From NCBI GenBank assembly GCA_015066395.1, contig SVOL01000002.1, positions 105,655 to 169,654 on the forward strand: a DNA stretch of 64,000 nucleotides, given 5' to 3'. Source of the stretch: Oscillospiraceae bacterium. GTDB taxonomy: Bacteria > Bacillota > Clostridia > Oscillospirales > Acutalibacteraceae. Position numbers and translations under genes: made by a program. Positions 25,270-33,680 of the stretch are shown piece by piece (positions within the stretch are counted from its first letter, which is position 1; each line of letters starts with the position of its first letter). A model generated the notes under the pieces. It ran no database searches and had not been told where the DNA came from. It worked only from the letters and a program-made list of their open reading frames with translations.

Positions 25270-27100
25270 TTTCCGTCACCTCACTTCCCAAATAGTTTTC
25301 AGCCTGGCGTCGGAACATCTCAGCGTATTTACCGTTTTGGGCTAATAGTTCATTATGTGTTCCTATCTCGGCTATTTGACCCTTATCCATCAAAATGACT
25401 CTGTCAGCCAACACCGCCGAAGACAATCGGTGAGAAATGAATATAACGCTCCGTCCCTTAGTGGCTCTTATCATATTTTCAAACATTTTATACTCAGCAA
25501 TGGGGTCAAGAGCACTCGACGGTTCATCAAGTATCACAAACGGAGTGTAGTCGGCGAAAACACGGGCAAGTGACAGCTTCTGTTGCTCACCTATGGACAG
25601 GTTGACACCGTCATCATCAAATTCTCTTGTGAGAATAGAATCAAGGCCTTTGTCCAAACCGGCTATCTTCTCATATATACCGCTTTCTTTTAACGCAGAC
25701 TCAACTAACTCTCTGTCTCCCTCTCCCTCGGGTCTCATTATAACATTTTCGCATACGTTAAGCGAAAAAACCTTGAAATCCTGGAAGACCGTGCCAAAAG
25801 AATGCCTGTAACTGTCAACGGTAAAATCTTTAATGTTATCACCGTTTAAGGTTATTTCACCCTCACGCGGATCATATAAACGCATCAGCAATTTAACCAG
25901 CGTTGTTTTGCCCGAGCCATTACTTCCGACAAGTGCTATTCTTTCTCCTTTATGCAAGGTGAAATTTATATCCTTCAATGTATCACTTTCGGCGCCCTCG
26001 TATCTGAAGCTCAGATCTTTAACAACCAAGTCACCGCCTTCTTTGGGTGCTGTTTTGTCACCGTCAAGTATTGTGGGAGTATAATCAAGGAAAAACCTAA
26101 CATCCTCCAAAAAGAGCGCATGTTCGTCGAACTGCGCGAAATTTTGAACAAGGTTATTAAGATTTCTTGAAATAACGCCGATCGAGCTCAACACAACGAG
26201 ACAGTCACCAACCATCATTCCGCCGTTTTCGGGACCTACACACATAACACTCCAAACGGAATATAGTGTAGCACCCAAAATGGTTACAACCTCAAGGCCG
26301 ATGTGCTGTAAAAAAACAAGTGAAGCGCGCTTAAAACTGTACTTTTTCATCAACGCCTTATACTCATTGAAGGTATTTCTGAAATCCTCAAGCAGTTGCA
26401 GGTGCATATTGCCTATACGAACCTCTTTGGCATAATCGGACAAATAAAAAGTTCGCTTTACGTAATTTGCCTTGCGTTTAACGGTTTTAAGCTCAACCTG
26501 GTGCTTATGCGACAGCCTGTTTTCAACTTTTTTAATAAATCCCAACAACAGCGGAAACAAACCAAAGAGGATCAGCCACGGGTCAATAACGAAAAGCAAC
26601 AGCGAATCGGCAGACAGAGCGACAAACTTACTTATAAGTGCTCCGAGCGCCCACATAACACCCATCATACGATTGTATGCCTCGTCCATAGCACGCACAT
26701 ATTTATCATAAAACTCGGGTGTTTCATAGCAGGCAAGCTCAACTCTTGCCGATTGACGGAACAACTGCTTTTCTATATTGGCCGCTATTCTTCGTTGCAT
26801 TTTTCGCGATAGAATATGACCAAATGCATTAGTGGACGTGTAAAACACGACAGTGATAATACCCAATATCACTATATATTTAATTATGTCGTCAATGCTC
26901 TTACCGCTTTGCACACCGTTGACAATAACCCTTAAAAGATAGGTTTCGGAAAGGAAGCCCAAAACCGCCGAAGCGGCTGATATTCCCAAATTTACGAGCA
27001 AATAGACCTTTGATCCCGACCAAATCGCTTTTAAAGCAAACAGATTGTTGGACACTGTCTTTTTAAAACTTAATTTTCGCTTTTTGTTTTGTTTTTGCAT
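25262..27100 (-). CDS. ABC exporter, fused membrane and ATPase domains (first of a pair)
   Basis: The start at 27100 (MQKQNKKRKLSF) is set by GGAGGT, giving 612 residues. The membrane domain spans about 35-330. The ATPase has Walker A GSNGSGKTTLVK, Q-loop VFQDFK, Walker B FVILDEPSSALDP and ISHRLSS. Its signature reads LSIGEQQK instead of LSGGQ; deviation in one partner is common in heterodimeric exporters with one weak ATP site, though the catalytic Glu is kept. Transcription starts at 27180-27209 behind a palindrome. Confidence 0.9.
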   Translation of the reverse strand: MQKQNKKRKLSFKKTVSNNLFALKAIWSGSKVYLLVNLGISAASAVLGFLSETYLLRVIVNGVQSGKSIDDIIKYIVILGIITVVFYTSTNAFGHILSRKMQRRIAANIEKQLFRQSARVELACYETPEFYDKYVRAMDEAYNRMMGVMWALGALISKFVALSADSLLLFVIDPWLILFGLFPLLLGFIKKVENRLSHKHQVELKTVKRKANYVKRTFYLSDYAKEVRIGNMHLQLLEDFRNTFNEYKALMKKYSFKRASLVFLQHIGLEVVTILGATLYSVWSVMCVGPENGGMMVGDCLVVLSSIGVISRNLNNLVQNFAQFDEHALFLEDVRFFLDYTPTILDGDKTAPKEGGDLVVKDLSFRYEGAESDTLKDINFTLHKGERIALVGSNGSGKTTLVKLLMRLYDPREGEITLNGDNIKDFTVDSYRHSFGTVFQDFKVFSLNVCENVIMRPEGEGDRELVESALKESGIYEKIAGLDKGLDSILTREFDDDGVNLSIGEQQKLSLARVFADYTPFVILDEPSSALDPIAEYKMFENMIRATKGRSVIFISHRLSSAVLADRVILMDKGQIAEIGTHNELLAQNGKYAEMFRRQAENYLGSEVTENA

Positions 27101-27146
27101 TACTACCTCCGCAAACACTTGACCCTTGCAGTTGACCCAAACTTTT

Positions 27147-27209
27147 GACATTCACATTGTGAATGTCGTTGACACATTAAGTATACAACAAAATGTTATA
27201 CACTGTCAA
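27147..27209 (-). promoter_or_regulatory. Promoter and palindromic operator candidate of the exporter pair
   Basis: TTGACA (27204-27209) and TATACT (27180-27185) are 18 bp apart on the minus strand. A perfect palindrome with 10-bp arms (GACATTCACA / TGTGAATGTC, one central base, 27147-27167) covers roughly +6 to +26 of the transcript. That is a repressor-site position. The remainder of the gap up to 27430 shows nothing else I recognise. Confidence 0.7.
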
Positions 27210-27430
27210 TCAACCTATCATTGATATTCTTCAACTTATGGTTGTTAATCGCGGTATTGCCCGCCGTGACCTGCGGTCAACAAACCTCACAGCGACTTTT
27301 TATAAACCGCTTTCCTGCTTTTAATTGACTTGCTAACTTTATTATAATTCGACACAGCCGACTGTTCAACGAGATTATATTATCTAAAATCCAATATTTT
27401 TTATCTAAAATTAAACATCGACCGACAATG

Positions 27431-27467
27431 AAAAATCTAGAACGGCATAAACCGTTCGGGATTTTTT
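27431..27467 (-). terminator. Terminator of the NUDIX gene
   Basis: A GAACGG/CCGTTC stem (27440-27445 with 27452-27457), CATAAA loop and A/T tracts on both sides; its core is the same as in the terminator at 23332-23359. Confidence 0.7.
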
Positions 27468-27475
27468 CATTTTGT

Positions 27476-27964
27476 TTATTCTTTTATAACCGCTTCGACC
27501 AACTGTCTGGCAATACTGCCCTCGCGAAGCTTCATTGCCGCATCGGAAAATTTGACCCACTCGACCGATTCGACCTCATCGGATAATTCAAACTCTGCCT
27601 TTTTAACCATTGCCTTAAAGCCCAGCATCAGCATTTCCTTTTGCAAATACGGGTAGCTTTTAACGAAATCCAACGAGACCGTATCGAGTCCCAACTCTTC
27701 CTTTATTTCCCGTTTGGCGGCATCCTCGGCAGACTCACCCAACTTCATATACCCTGCAACGCAGACATATTTGGTTTCGGAAACGTAGCTTTGTCTGAGC
27801 AACGCCACTTCGTCTTCTTCATTTATAACCGCCGCAATAATACAGGTCGAAAACATATCAAACAATGGCACCCGACAAGTGTCGCAATACGGCATCTCAC
27901 CCTCGTCACCAATCTTTTTTAAAACCGCCTTGCTTCCGCAGGTCGGACAATACTTAAAACGCAT
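27476..27964 (-). CDS. NUDIX hydrolase with N-terminal zinc ribbon
   Basis: The 162-residue protein starts with a zinc ribbon (CPTCGS and CDTC, residues 6-30) as in NudC-like NADH pyrophosphatases. The Nudix box follows: GYMKLGESAEDAAKREIKEELG fits G-x5-E-x7-REUxEExG. It hydrolyses a nucleoside-diphosphate-linked compound; NAD(H) or a capped-RNA substrate is only suggested by the ribbon. It is shorter than NudC (about 257). It lies 24 nt after the membrane-protein gene and is probably co-transcribed with it. Confidence 0.85.
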   Translation of the reverse strand: MRFKYCPTCGSKAVLKKIGDEGEMPYCDTCRVPLFDMFSTCIIAAVINEEDEVALLRQSYVSETKYVCVAGYMKLGESAEDAAKREIKEELGLDTVSLDFVKSYPYLQKEMLMLGFKAMVKKAEFELSDEVESVEWVKFSDAAMKLREGSIARQLVEAVIKE

Positions 27965-27988
27965 ACGATACCTCTTTTTAATTTAATG

Positions 27989-28522
27989 TCATACGCTTAC
28001 TCGCTTCTGCTTCGACTTATCAACAACAATATTAACGACCCAGCTTAAGAACGAAGCAACTATACCTATTTGCAATATTATTGTGAGACTGCCCGAATAT
28101 AAAGCATATCTCAACAATTCGCGATTAGCCGCTATTGTCCACGAAGAATAAACCGGCAGAGTGCCGCAATGCAAGATCTGTAAGTATCTGAAAACACTTG
28201 CCGCAACGACAGCCACAGCGAAAACCGATAAACAAAGAGCCACGGTTTTAACCCCTGCTATCTTGCCTTTTCTGAAACAAACGAAGAACACCGCCGCAAC
28301 CACCGCTGACGCTATCAATGCAATAACGGTCGGTCCAACAAACTGCCTCATAATTAAACTCATTATATCGCTATCTGAAAACATTATCTTTAAATAATAT
28401 GCAAAACCGGCAAACTTCGGTGCATCTGACCGTTCAAAGGCGATACCTTGCAGAATAACAGGCAAAAATCCCAACACACAAAACGGAACCAAAAAGAATA
28501 AACTTTGCAATACTTTTTTCAT
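27989..28522 (-). CDS. Four-helix membrane protein, unknown
   Basis: The 177-residue protein has hydrophobic helices at about 5-27, 60-82, 91-112 and 143-165 and a basic C-terminal tail. AGGAG precedes the ATG. I recognise no family. It lies between the DUF6062-like gene (44 nt upstream) and the NUDIX gene (24 nt downstream), all on the minus strand. Confidence 0.6.
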   Translation of the reverse strand: MKKVLQSLFFLVPFCVLGFLPVILQGIAFERSDAPKFAGFAYYLKIMFSDSDIMSLIMRQFVGPTVIALIASAVVAAVFFVCFRKGKIAGVKTVALCLSVFAVAVVAASVFRYLQILHCGTLPVYSSWTIAANRELLRYALYSGSLTIILQIGIVASFLSWVVNIVVDKSKQKRVSV

Positions 28523-28566
28523 AAGATCACTCCTAAAATATAAACCTCAAAACGGCTTTTTAGTCG

Positions 28567-29220
28567 TCACATATCCCTTGTTGTAAGGTATCCCACGGTA
28601 CGCTCGACCACGTCTTTGGAAGTTCCCCAATCGTTGTTATCGCTGTTATGGTAATCGAACATATCGCAAAAGTGCTGAAGATCATTAGCCAGATCCACCA
28701 TCTGCTTTTCTGTGAGCGAACGTGTTACTTTGATAAAATCCCGTCGATCCTTTTTAGCAATCTTATCGGCGGCACTGAGCAGCATTCTGCAATGATTAAG
28801 ACAGATAAACGGCTGCTCCGAATAGAGATTTCTGAACTCCTTTTCCCTGTCCCACAAAAGACATACGTTCTGCACAATCTGTTGCATATTGCGTTCCAAC
28901 TTGTTGCAGACAAAGCAGGATTCCTTAATAATCTCTTTTTTGCCCAGAGGTGCAATACCGTCCTTGGCTACCTGAGCGAGATGGCTCTGTAAGATAAGGG
29001 CAACGGTCAGCTTCTTGCCGACCTTCATCATCTCACCGTAGTGAAAACGGCAGAAGCCCTGCTTATTAGTCTCTATCCGCACATCGGGCTCCATCATAGC
29101 CGCACCGGTTATGTATTTTATCGACCGTTCCTCAAGCATATCACGGAGTCGGCAGACAGGACAGCCGTCCTTCGGTTCAAAGACCTCGCTTATAGGAATA
29201 CTTGTAATGTCGTCACGCAT
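28567..29220 (-). CDS. Cys-rich DUF6062-like protein
   Basis: The 217-residue soluble protein, starting at 29220 after a GAGGT site, carries four evenly placed Cys clusters: CPVC (about 20), GFCRFHYG (about 62), CFVC (about 103) and CLNHC (about 140). The repeated Cys/His pattern suggests two metal sites, zinc or Fe-S. It resembles the uncharacterised DUF6062 family as I remember it. A TATAAT-like -10 lies at 29242-29247. No enzymatic motif seen. Confidence 0.6.
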   Translation of the reverse strand: MRDDITSIPISEVFEPKDGCPVCRLRDMLEERSIKYITGAAMMEPDVRIETNKQGFCRFHYGEMMKVGKKLTVALILQSHLAQVAKDGIAPLGKKEIIKESCFVCNKLERNMQQIVQNVCLLWDREKEFRNLYSEQPFICLNHCRMLLSAADKIAKKDRRDFIKVTRSLTEKQMVDLANDLQHFCDMFDYHNSDNNDWGTSKDVVERTVGYLTTRDM

Positions 29221-29327
29221 ACAATATACCTCACTTATTTTATTATACAATTTATTTTATCACACGTGCAGTAACATTGCAATCCAAAAGCACTTTTTGA
29301 CGGTGATTTTTTATACACATTTGGCTA

Positions 29328-29357
29328 TTGACAAATTATAAACTGCGGTGATATAAT
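29328..29357 (+). promoter_or_regulatory. Promoter of the T-box/trpB transcript
   Basis: TTGACA (29328-29333) and TATAAT (29352-29357) are 18 bp apart. Confidence 0.75.
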
Positions 29358-29363
29358 AATAAA

Positions 29364-29647
29364 AACTTAATAGCAAAACCGTTGACGCGGAGATAACGGC
29401 AATAAAGACTACTCAGAGAGCCTGTGTTGGTGTGAGTCAGGCAAGACACTGATTGTCAAATGGACCGCTGAGGGTGCAGTCAAATGTTTTTAAAAACAGA
29501 GTATTCTGCAACGTGACAGAGTGTACGTCAATCACTCAGGGTATGTTAGTACCGTTTAAAGTGCATAAAGGTTACTTTATGAATTCAAGGTGGCACCGCG
29601 GATAGTTTTATTCGTCCTTGACAGGTTTTCTGTCGAGGATTTTTTTA
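29364..29647 (+). promoter_or_regulatory. T-box riboswitch, tryptophan specifier
   Basis: The leader has the AGAGAGCC element with a following GTGTGAG-type loop (29415-29440), a specifier region in which TGG (29461-29463) is followed by ACC, and the invariant T-box AAGGTGGCACCGCGG (29587-29601). A terminator stem (29615-29624 with 29630-29639) and T run compete with the antiterminator. Uncharged tRNA-Trp would base-pair with TGG and the T-box and permit transcription of trpB. The specifier assignment rests on position, not on a folded model. Confidence 0.9.
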
Positions 29648-29739
29648 TTTCGAGGTGTGAAAATGATACTTTTAACAAAACGATGGCGTCCCCAAACAAA
29701 ATAGATCTTGAACTTATTTAATATTTGGAGGAAAGAAAA

Positions 29740-30960
29740 ATGAAATTAAACAACATCGATTTTGATACTTATTTTAACAATTATCCCGATAAGGACGGCT
29801 TTTTCGGGAAGTACGGCGGTGCGTTTATCGAGCCCAAGCTCAAAGATGCTATGCAGGAAATAACCGAAGCCTACTTCAACATCTGCCAGTCGAGAAAGTT
29901 CATTGCAGAGCTCAGACGCATCAGAAAAGAGTTCCAGGGCAGACCGACTCCTATCACCCATTTGGAACGTCTTTCGAACTCTTTGGGCGGCAACGTTCAT
30001 CTGTATGCAAAGCGCGAAGACTTAAACCATTCGGGCGCTCACAAATTGAACCACTGTATGGGTGAGGCCCTGCTTGCAAAATATATGGGCAAGAAGAAGA
30101 TCATTGCCGAAACTGGTGCAGGTCAGCACGGTGTAGCACTTGCCACCGCCGCTGCATACTTCGGTCTTGAATGCGACATTTATATGGGCTCTGTCGATAT
30201 AAAGAAGCAGGCACCGAACGTCGCAAGAATGAAGATCTTGGGTGCTAATGTTATTGAGGTTACCCACGGTCTTGCCACTTTGAAAGAGGCTGTTGACGCC
30301 GCTTTTGACGCATACAGCAAGGAATATAAGGACTGCATCTACTGCATCGGCTCGGTTTTGGGCCCCCATCCCTTCCCGATGATGGTTCGCGACTTCCAGA
30401 GCGTTGTCGGCATCGAGGCAAGAGAGCAGTTTTTGGAAATGACCGGCCACTTGCCCAACTCCATCGTTGCTTGTGTCGGCGGCGGCAGTAATGCGGCAGG
30501 TCTGTTCTCCGGTTTCTTGAACGATCCTGTTGACATCTACGGTGTTGAGCCTTTAGGCAGAGGTCCGAAGCTCGGCGACCACGCCGCAAGTCTTAAATAC
30601 GGAACCGAAGGCATTATGCACGGCTTCAACTCCATTATGCTTAAGGATGAAAACGGCGAGCCTGCTCCCGTTTACTCGGTAGCTTCCGGTCTTGACTATC
30701 CTTCTTCCGGTCCCGAGCACGCATTCTTGCAGGAGATCGGCCGTGTTAAGTACGACGTTATCGACGACGAAGAGACCATCGATGCCTTCTTTAAGCTCTC
30801 CCGTTTGGAGGGTATAATCCCCGCCATTGAAAGCTCTCACGCCGTTGCTTTTGCAATGAAGCTTGCCAAGACCATGGAACACGGCTCGATACTTATCAAC
30901 CTCTCGGGTCGCGGTGACAAGGATATGGACTACGTTATCGAAAACTACGGCATCAGATAA
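29740..30960 (+). CDS. trpB: Tryptophan synthase beta chain, stand-alone
   Basis: The 406-residue PLP enzyme joins indole and serine. It shows [33 protein letters not shown] with the PLP lysine, [32 protein letters not shown] (phosphate-binding loop) and NLSGRGDKD. It matches the TrpA-dependent TrpB1 type, but no trpA or other trp gene adjoins it. The start at 29740 follows GGAGGAAAG. With a tryptophan T-box it probably serves to salvage indole, which gut bacteria release, or works with a distant trpA. Confidence 0.92.
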   Translation: MKLNNIDFDTYFNNYPDKDGFFGKYGGAFIEPKLKDAMQEITEAYFNICQSRKFIAELRRIRKEFQGRPTPITHLERLSNSLGGNVHLYAKREDLNHSGAHKLNHCMGEALLAKYMGKKKIIAETGAGQHGVALATAAAYFGLECDIYMGSVDIKKQAPNVARMKILGANVIEVTHGLATLKEAVDAAFDAYSKEYKDCIYCIGSVLGPHPFPMMVRDFQSVVGIEAREQFLEMTGHLPNSIVACVGGGSNAAGLFSGFLNDPVDIYGVEPLGRGPKLGDHAASLKYGTEGIMHGFNSIMLKDENGEPAPVYSVASGLDYPSSGPEHAFLQEIGRVKYDVIDDEETIDAFFKLSRLEGIIPAIESSHAVAFAMKLAKTMEHGSILINLSGRGDKDMDYVIENYGIR

Positions 30961-30970
30961 GGAGAAAATT

Positions 30971-31273
30971 ATGGTTAAACATATTATTCTTTGGCAATTA
31001 AAAGACGAGTTGACCGACGATGAAAAGATATCGGTCAAGCAGGGCATCAAAGAAGGGCTTGAGGGTCTTTCGGGCAATATCCCCGGACTTAAAGAGATCA
31101 AGGTCTACACAGACGGTCTCAGTTCCTCTAACGCCGATGTGATGCTCTACTCTGCATTTGACAATGAGGAGGCGTTGAAGGGTTACGCCGTTCATCCTTT
31201 GCACGTAGCTGTTGCCGACGGCAAGGTAAGACCTTATACCAAAACCCGACTTTGCTTAGATTTTGAGGATTAA
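30971..31273 (+). CDS. Dabb-domain (stress-responsive A/B barrel) protein
   Basis: The 100-residue protein starts MVKHIILWQLKDELTDDE and contains FSGN-like and HPLHVAVADGKVRP segments; this ferredoxin-like Dabb fold forms dimers. AAGGAG at 30959-30964 overlaps the end of trpB, so it is the second gene of the T-box-controlled transcript. Its role is unknown; Dabb proteins include small cyclases and decarboxylases as well as uncharacterised proteins. Confidence 0.8.
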   Translation: MVKHIILWQLKDELTDDEKISVKQGIKEGLEGLSGNIPGLKEIKVYTDGLSSSNADVMLYSAFDNEEALKGYAVHPLHVAVADGKVRPYTKTRLCLDFED

Positions 31274-31290
31274 AATTCACAACAAGCACA

Positions 31291-31325
31291 AAAAATCGCC
31301 GCGAGAAATCTCGCGGCGATTTCGT
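31291..31325. terminator. Bidirectional terminator between trpB unit and fucO
   Basis: A 13-bp stem (31293-31305 with 31310-31322) around a 4-nt loop lies in the 69-bp gap between convergent genes. Confidence 0.8.
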
Positions 31326-31342
31326 TTTGCTCTGAATTTAAA

Positions 31343-32491
31343 TTACATAAGAGAGAGGTAGAGAGCCTTGATCTCTTCAACGCTTGTGTCTCTGGGGTTA
31401 CCGGGACGGCAAGCATCGGCGAATGCAGACTCAGAAAGGAAGTCAACGTCCTCAGCCTTAACGATCTCCTTAAGGTCGGTAGGAATGCCAACATCAACAC
31501 TCAACTGCTTAACAGCGTCGATAGCGGCCTTTCTTGCATCTTCAAGGGTCATAGCGTCTACGCCTTCAACGCCCATTGCCTTAGCAATATCGCGGTACTT
31601 CTCACCGGTAGCAGGAGCGTTGTACTCCATAACGGTAGGAAGAATAATAGCGTTAGCAACACCGTGAGGAGTGTCATAAAGAGCGCCGAGCGGATGAGCC
31701 ATCGAGTGAACGATACCGAGACCTACGTTACTGAAGCCCATACCTGCAACGTACTGACCGAGAGCCATACCTTCTCTGCCTTCTGCAGTGTTATTGACTG
31801 CGCCGCGGAGGCTCTTTGCGATGATCTCAATAGCCTTGATGTGGAACATATCGGAAAGCTCCCATGCACCCTTGGTGATGTAGCCTTCAATAGCGTGGGT
31901 AAGAGCATCCATACCGGTAGCGGCGGTAAGACCCTTAGGCATAGTAGCCATCATTTCGGGGTCAACAACTGCAACAACAGGGATGTCATGAACGTCAACA
32001 CAAACCATCTTGCGATTGTTTGCAACGTCGGTAATAACGTAGTTGATGGTAACCTCGGCAGCGGTACCGGCAGTGGTCGGAACAGCGATAATGGGAACGC
32101 AGGGGTTCTTAGTAGGAGCTACGCCCTCGAGCGATACAACATCAGCGAACTCGGGGTTGGTGATGATGATACCGATAGCCTTAGCGGTGTCCATCGAAGA
32201 ACCGCCGCCGATAGCGATAATGCAGTCAGTACCTGCAGCCTTGAATGCTGCAACGCCGTTCTGAACATTCTCAACAGTGGGGTTAGCCTTAATGTCGCTG
32301 TAAATTTCATAAGGGAAGCTGATGCCATCAAGAACATCGGTAACCTTCTTGGTAACACCGAACTTGATGAGATCGGGGTCGGAGCATACGAAAGCCTTTT
32401 TGAAGCCTCTTGCTACTACTTCATCAGCAATAGCCTTGATAGCGCCGGCGCCGTGGTAACTGGTTTCGTTAAGTACAAATCTGTTTGCCAT
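31343..32491 (-). CDS. fucO: Iron-containing alcohol dehydrogenase, lactaldehyde reductase-like
   Basis: The 382-residue protein aligns by eye closely with FucO: MANRFVLNETSYHGAGAI at the start, AIGGGSSMDTAKAIGI (NAD binding), PTTAGTAAEVTINYVITD, then iron ligands in GMDALTHAIEGY and HSMAHPLGALYDTPHG. FucO reduces lactaldehyde to 1,2-propanediol with NADH during anaerobic fucose or rhamnose breakdown. No fucose genes lie beside it, so another small aldehyde could be the substrate. GAAAGGATG precedes the start. Confidence 0.88.
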   Translation of the reverse strand: MANRFVLNETSYHGAGAIKAIADEVVARGFKKAFVCSDPDLIKFGVTKKVTDVLDGISFPYEIYSDIKANPTVENVQNGVAAFKAAGTDCIIAIGGGSSMDTAKAIGIIITNPEFADVVSLEGVAPTKNPCVPIIAVPTTAGTAAEVTINYVITDVANNRKMVCVDVHDIPVVAVVDPEMMATMPKGLTAATGMDALTHAIEGYITKGAWELSDMFHIKAIEIIAKSLRGAVNNTAEGREGMALGQYVAGMGFSNVGLGIVHSMAHPLGALYDTPHGVANAIILPTVMEYNAPATGEKYRDIAKAMGVEGVDAMTLEDARKAAIDAVKQLSVDVGIPTDLKEIVKAEDVDFLSESAFADACRPGNPRDTSVEEIKALYLSLM

Positions 32492-32575
32492 TGTAAAAAC
32501 ATCCTTTCATTCACCGAAAAATTATTCGGTATAATTAACATTAATTTATTTTAAACTCCAAACAGGAGTAAAAAA

Positions 32576-33547
32576 TCATTGCTCAATAGATTTTAAAAAG
32601 CGTCTTACAGCACGCTCGTAAGCACCGCTGTCGGTAATATAACTCATACCGTGACCCGCACCGGGCACGATAAGCATATCCTTTTTAGCCTTGCAGGCCA
32701 GATAATTATCGACCGACATTTTAAGTGGCACAAAGTTATCGTCCGAACCGTGAATAAACAGTATCGGTCGGGTGTTCACTTCCATAGCATCAAGTGTCGA
32801 ATACTCGTCACCCTCAAAACTGGCGACCCTTTTGACAATGCGGTTGATTATCGGGTATGACAGCTTGCTGTGAAGCTTAAGATTATTGTCAACAATATGC
32901 TGCCATATTGCCTTGGGGCTTGTAAATCCGCAGTCGGCGATAATACCCTTGACCTGCTCCGGCAACTCAAGTCCCGACGCCATAAGCACGGTCGCCGCAC
33001 CCATCGAAACGCCCAAAAGATAAATAGGCACCTCTGTTCCGAAACGTGAAACGGCATATTCGGCCCATTTTTCACAGTCATACCGCTCCAAAATCCCAAA
33101 GCCGATATACTCACCGTCACTGTCATTCTGACCGCGTTGATCGGCATAGATAACGGTACAGCCCTGCTCGTTATAAAATTTCACAGCCGCTCCGAAATCC
33201 ATTTCCCAACTCGAACGCCAGCCGTGCATCGCGATAATAACACGCTTTTGATCCTTTGCCTTATACAAATGGCCTGTCAGCTGCAGACCGTCATAACTGT
33301 CGACCTTTACAGTCTCGGTCGGCAGTAGTTTTATTGCCTCGCTGACCTTTTCGATCGTTTTGAGTTTGGGGTCGGTCATCATTCCGCCGGTGATCTTATC
33401 CTGAAGTTTTGCCGGTACGTTGGACATTTTAACATCACGCTTTACCGCCATATCAACGACCATTCGGCTTAAAGCATAAGACGCCAGAGCCGATGCCGCA
33501 GCCAAAGCCGACAGCGCGATGATAGTATTTCTTGCACTTTTCTTCAT
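32576..33547 (-). CDS. Membrane-anchored alpha/beta hydrolase
   Basis: The 323-residue protein has an N-terminal hydrophobic anchor or uncleaved signal (about 8-30) and an alpha/beta-hydrolase fold: AMHGWRSSWEMDF oxyanion region, nucleophile elbow LGVSMGAAT, acid in FIHGSDDNFVP and His in GAGHGMSY. Serine esterase or peptidase activity on the outer face is likely; substrate unknown. A weak hairpin follows its stop. Confidence 0.85.
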   Translation of the reverse strand: MKKSARNTIIALSALAAASALASYALSRMVVDMAVKRDVKMSNVPAKLQDKITGGMMTDPKLKTIEKVSEAIKLLPTETVKVDSYDGLQLTGHLYKAKDQKRVIIAMHGWRSSWEMDFGAAVKFYNEQGCTVIYADQRGQNDSDGEYIGFGILERYDCEKWAEYAVSRFGTEVPIYLLGVSMGAATVLMASGLELPEQVKGIIADCGFTSPKAIWQHIVDNNLKLHSKLSYPIINRIVKRVASFEGDEYSTLDAMEVNTRPILFIHGSDDNFVPLKMSVDNYLACKAKKDMLIVPGAGHGMSYITDSGAYERAVRRFLKSIEQ

Positions 33548-33680
33548 AAACTCAAAGCCTTTCGTAACAACATTACTTGAATATTATTACCCAACCTAAA
33601 AGCACAAAAACAAACCCTATATAAATATACTATAACTTTTCTCAAATGTTTAGTCAAGCAAAAAGTTAAATTTTTAACAT

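Noticed and set aside
23410..27100. Bacteriocin-processing (C39 peptidase) ABC transporter
   Set aside because: Neither protein has an N-terminal cysteine peptidase domain and no precursor peptide gene is adjacent.
29740..30960. TrpB2-type or other PLP fold II enzyme instead of TrpB1
   Set aside because: [17 protein letters not shown] and the phosphate loop, with a tryptophan T-box, fit TrpB1 better; no insertion typical of TrpB2 was noticed.
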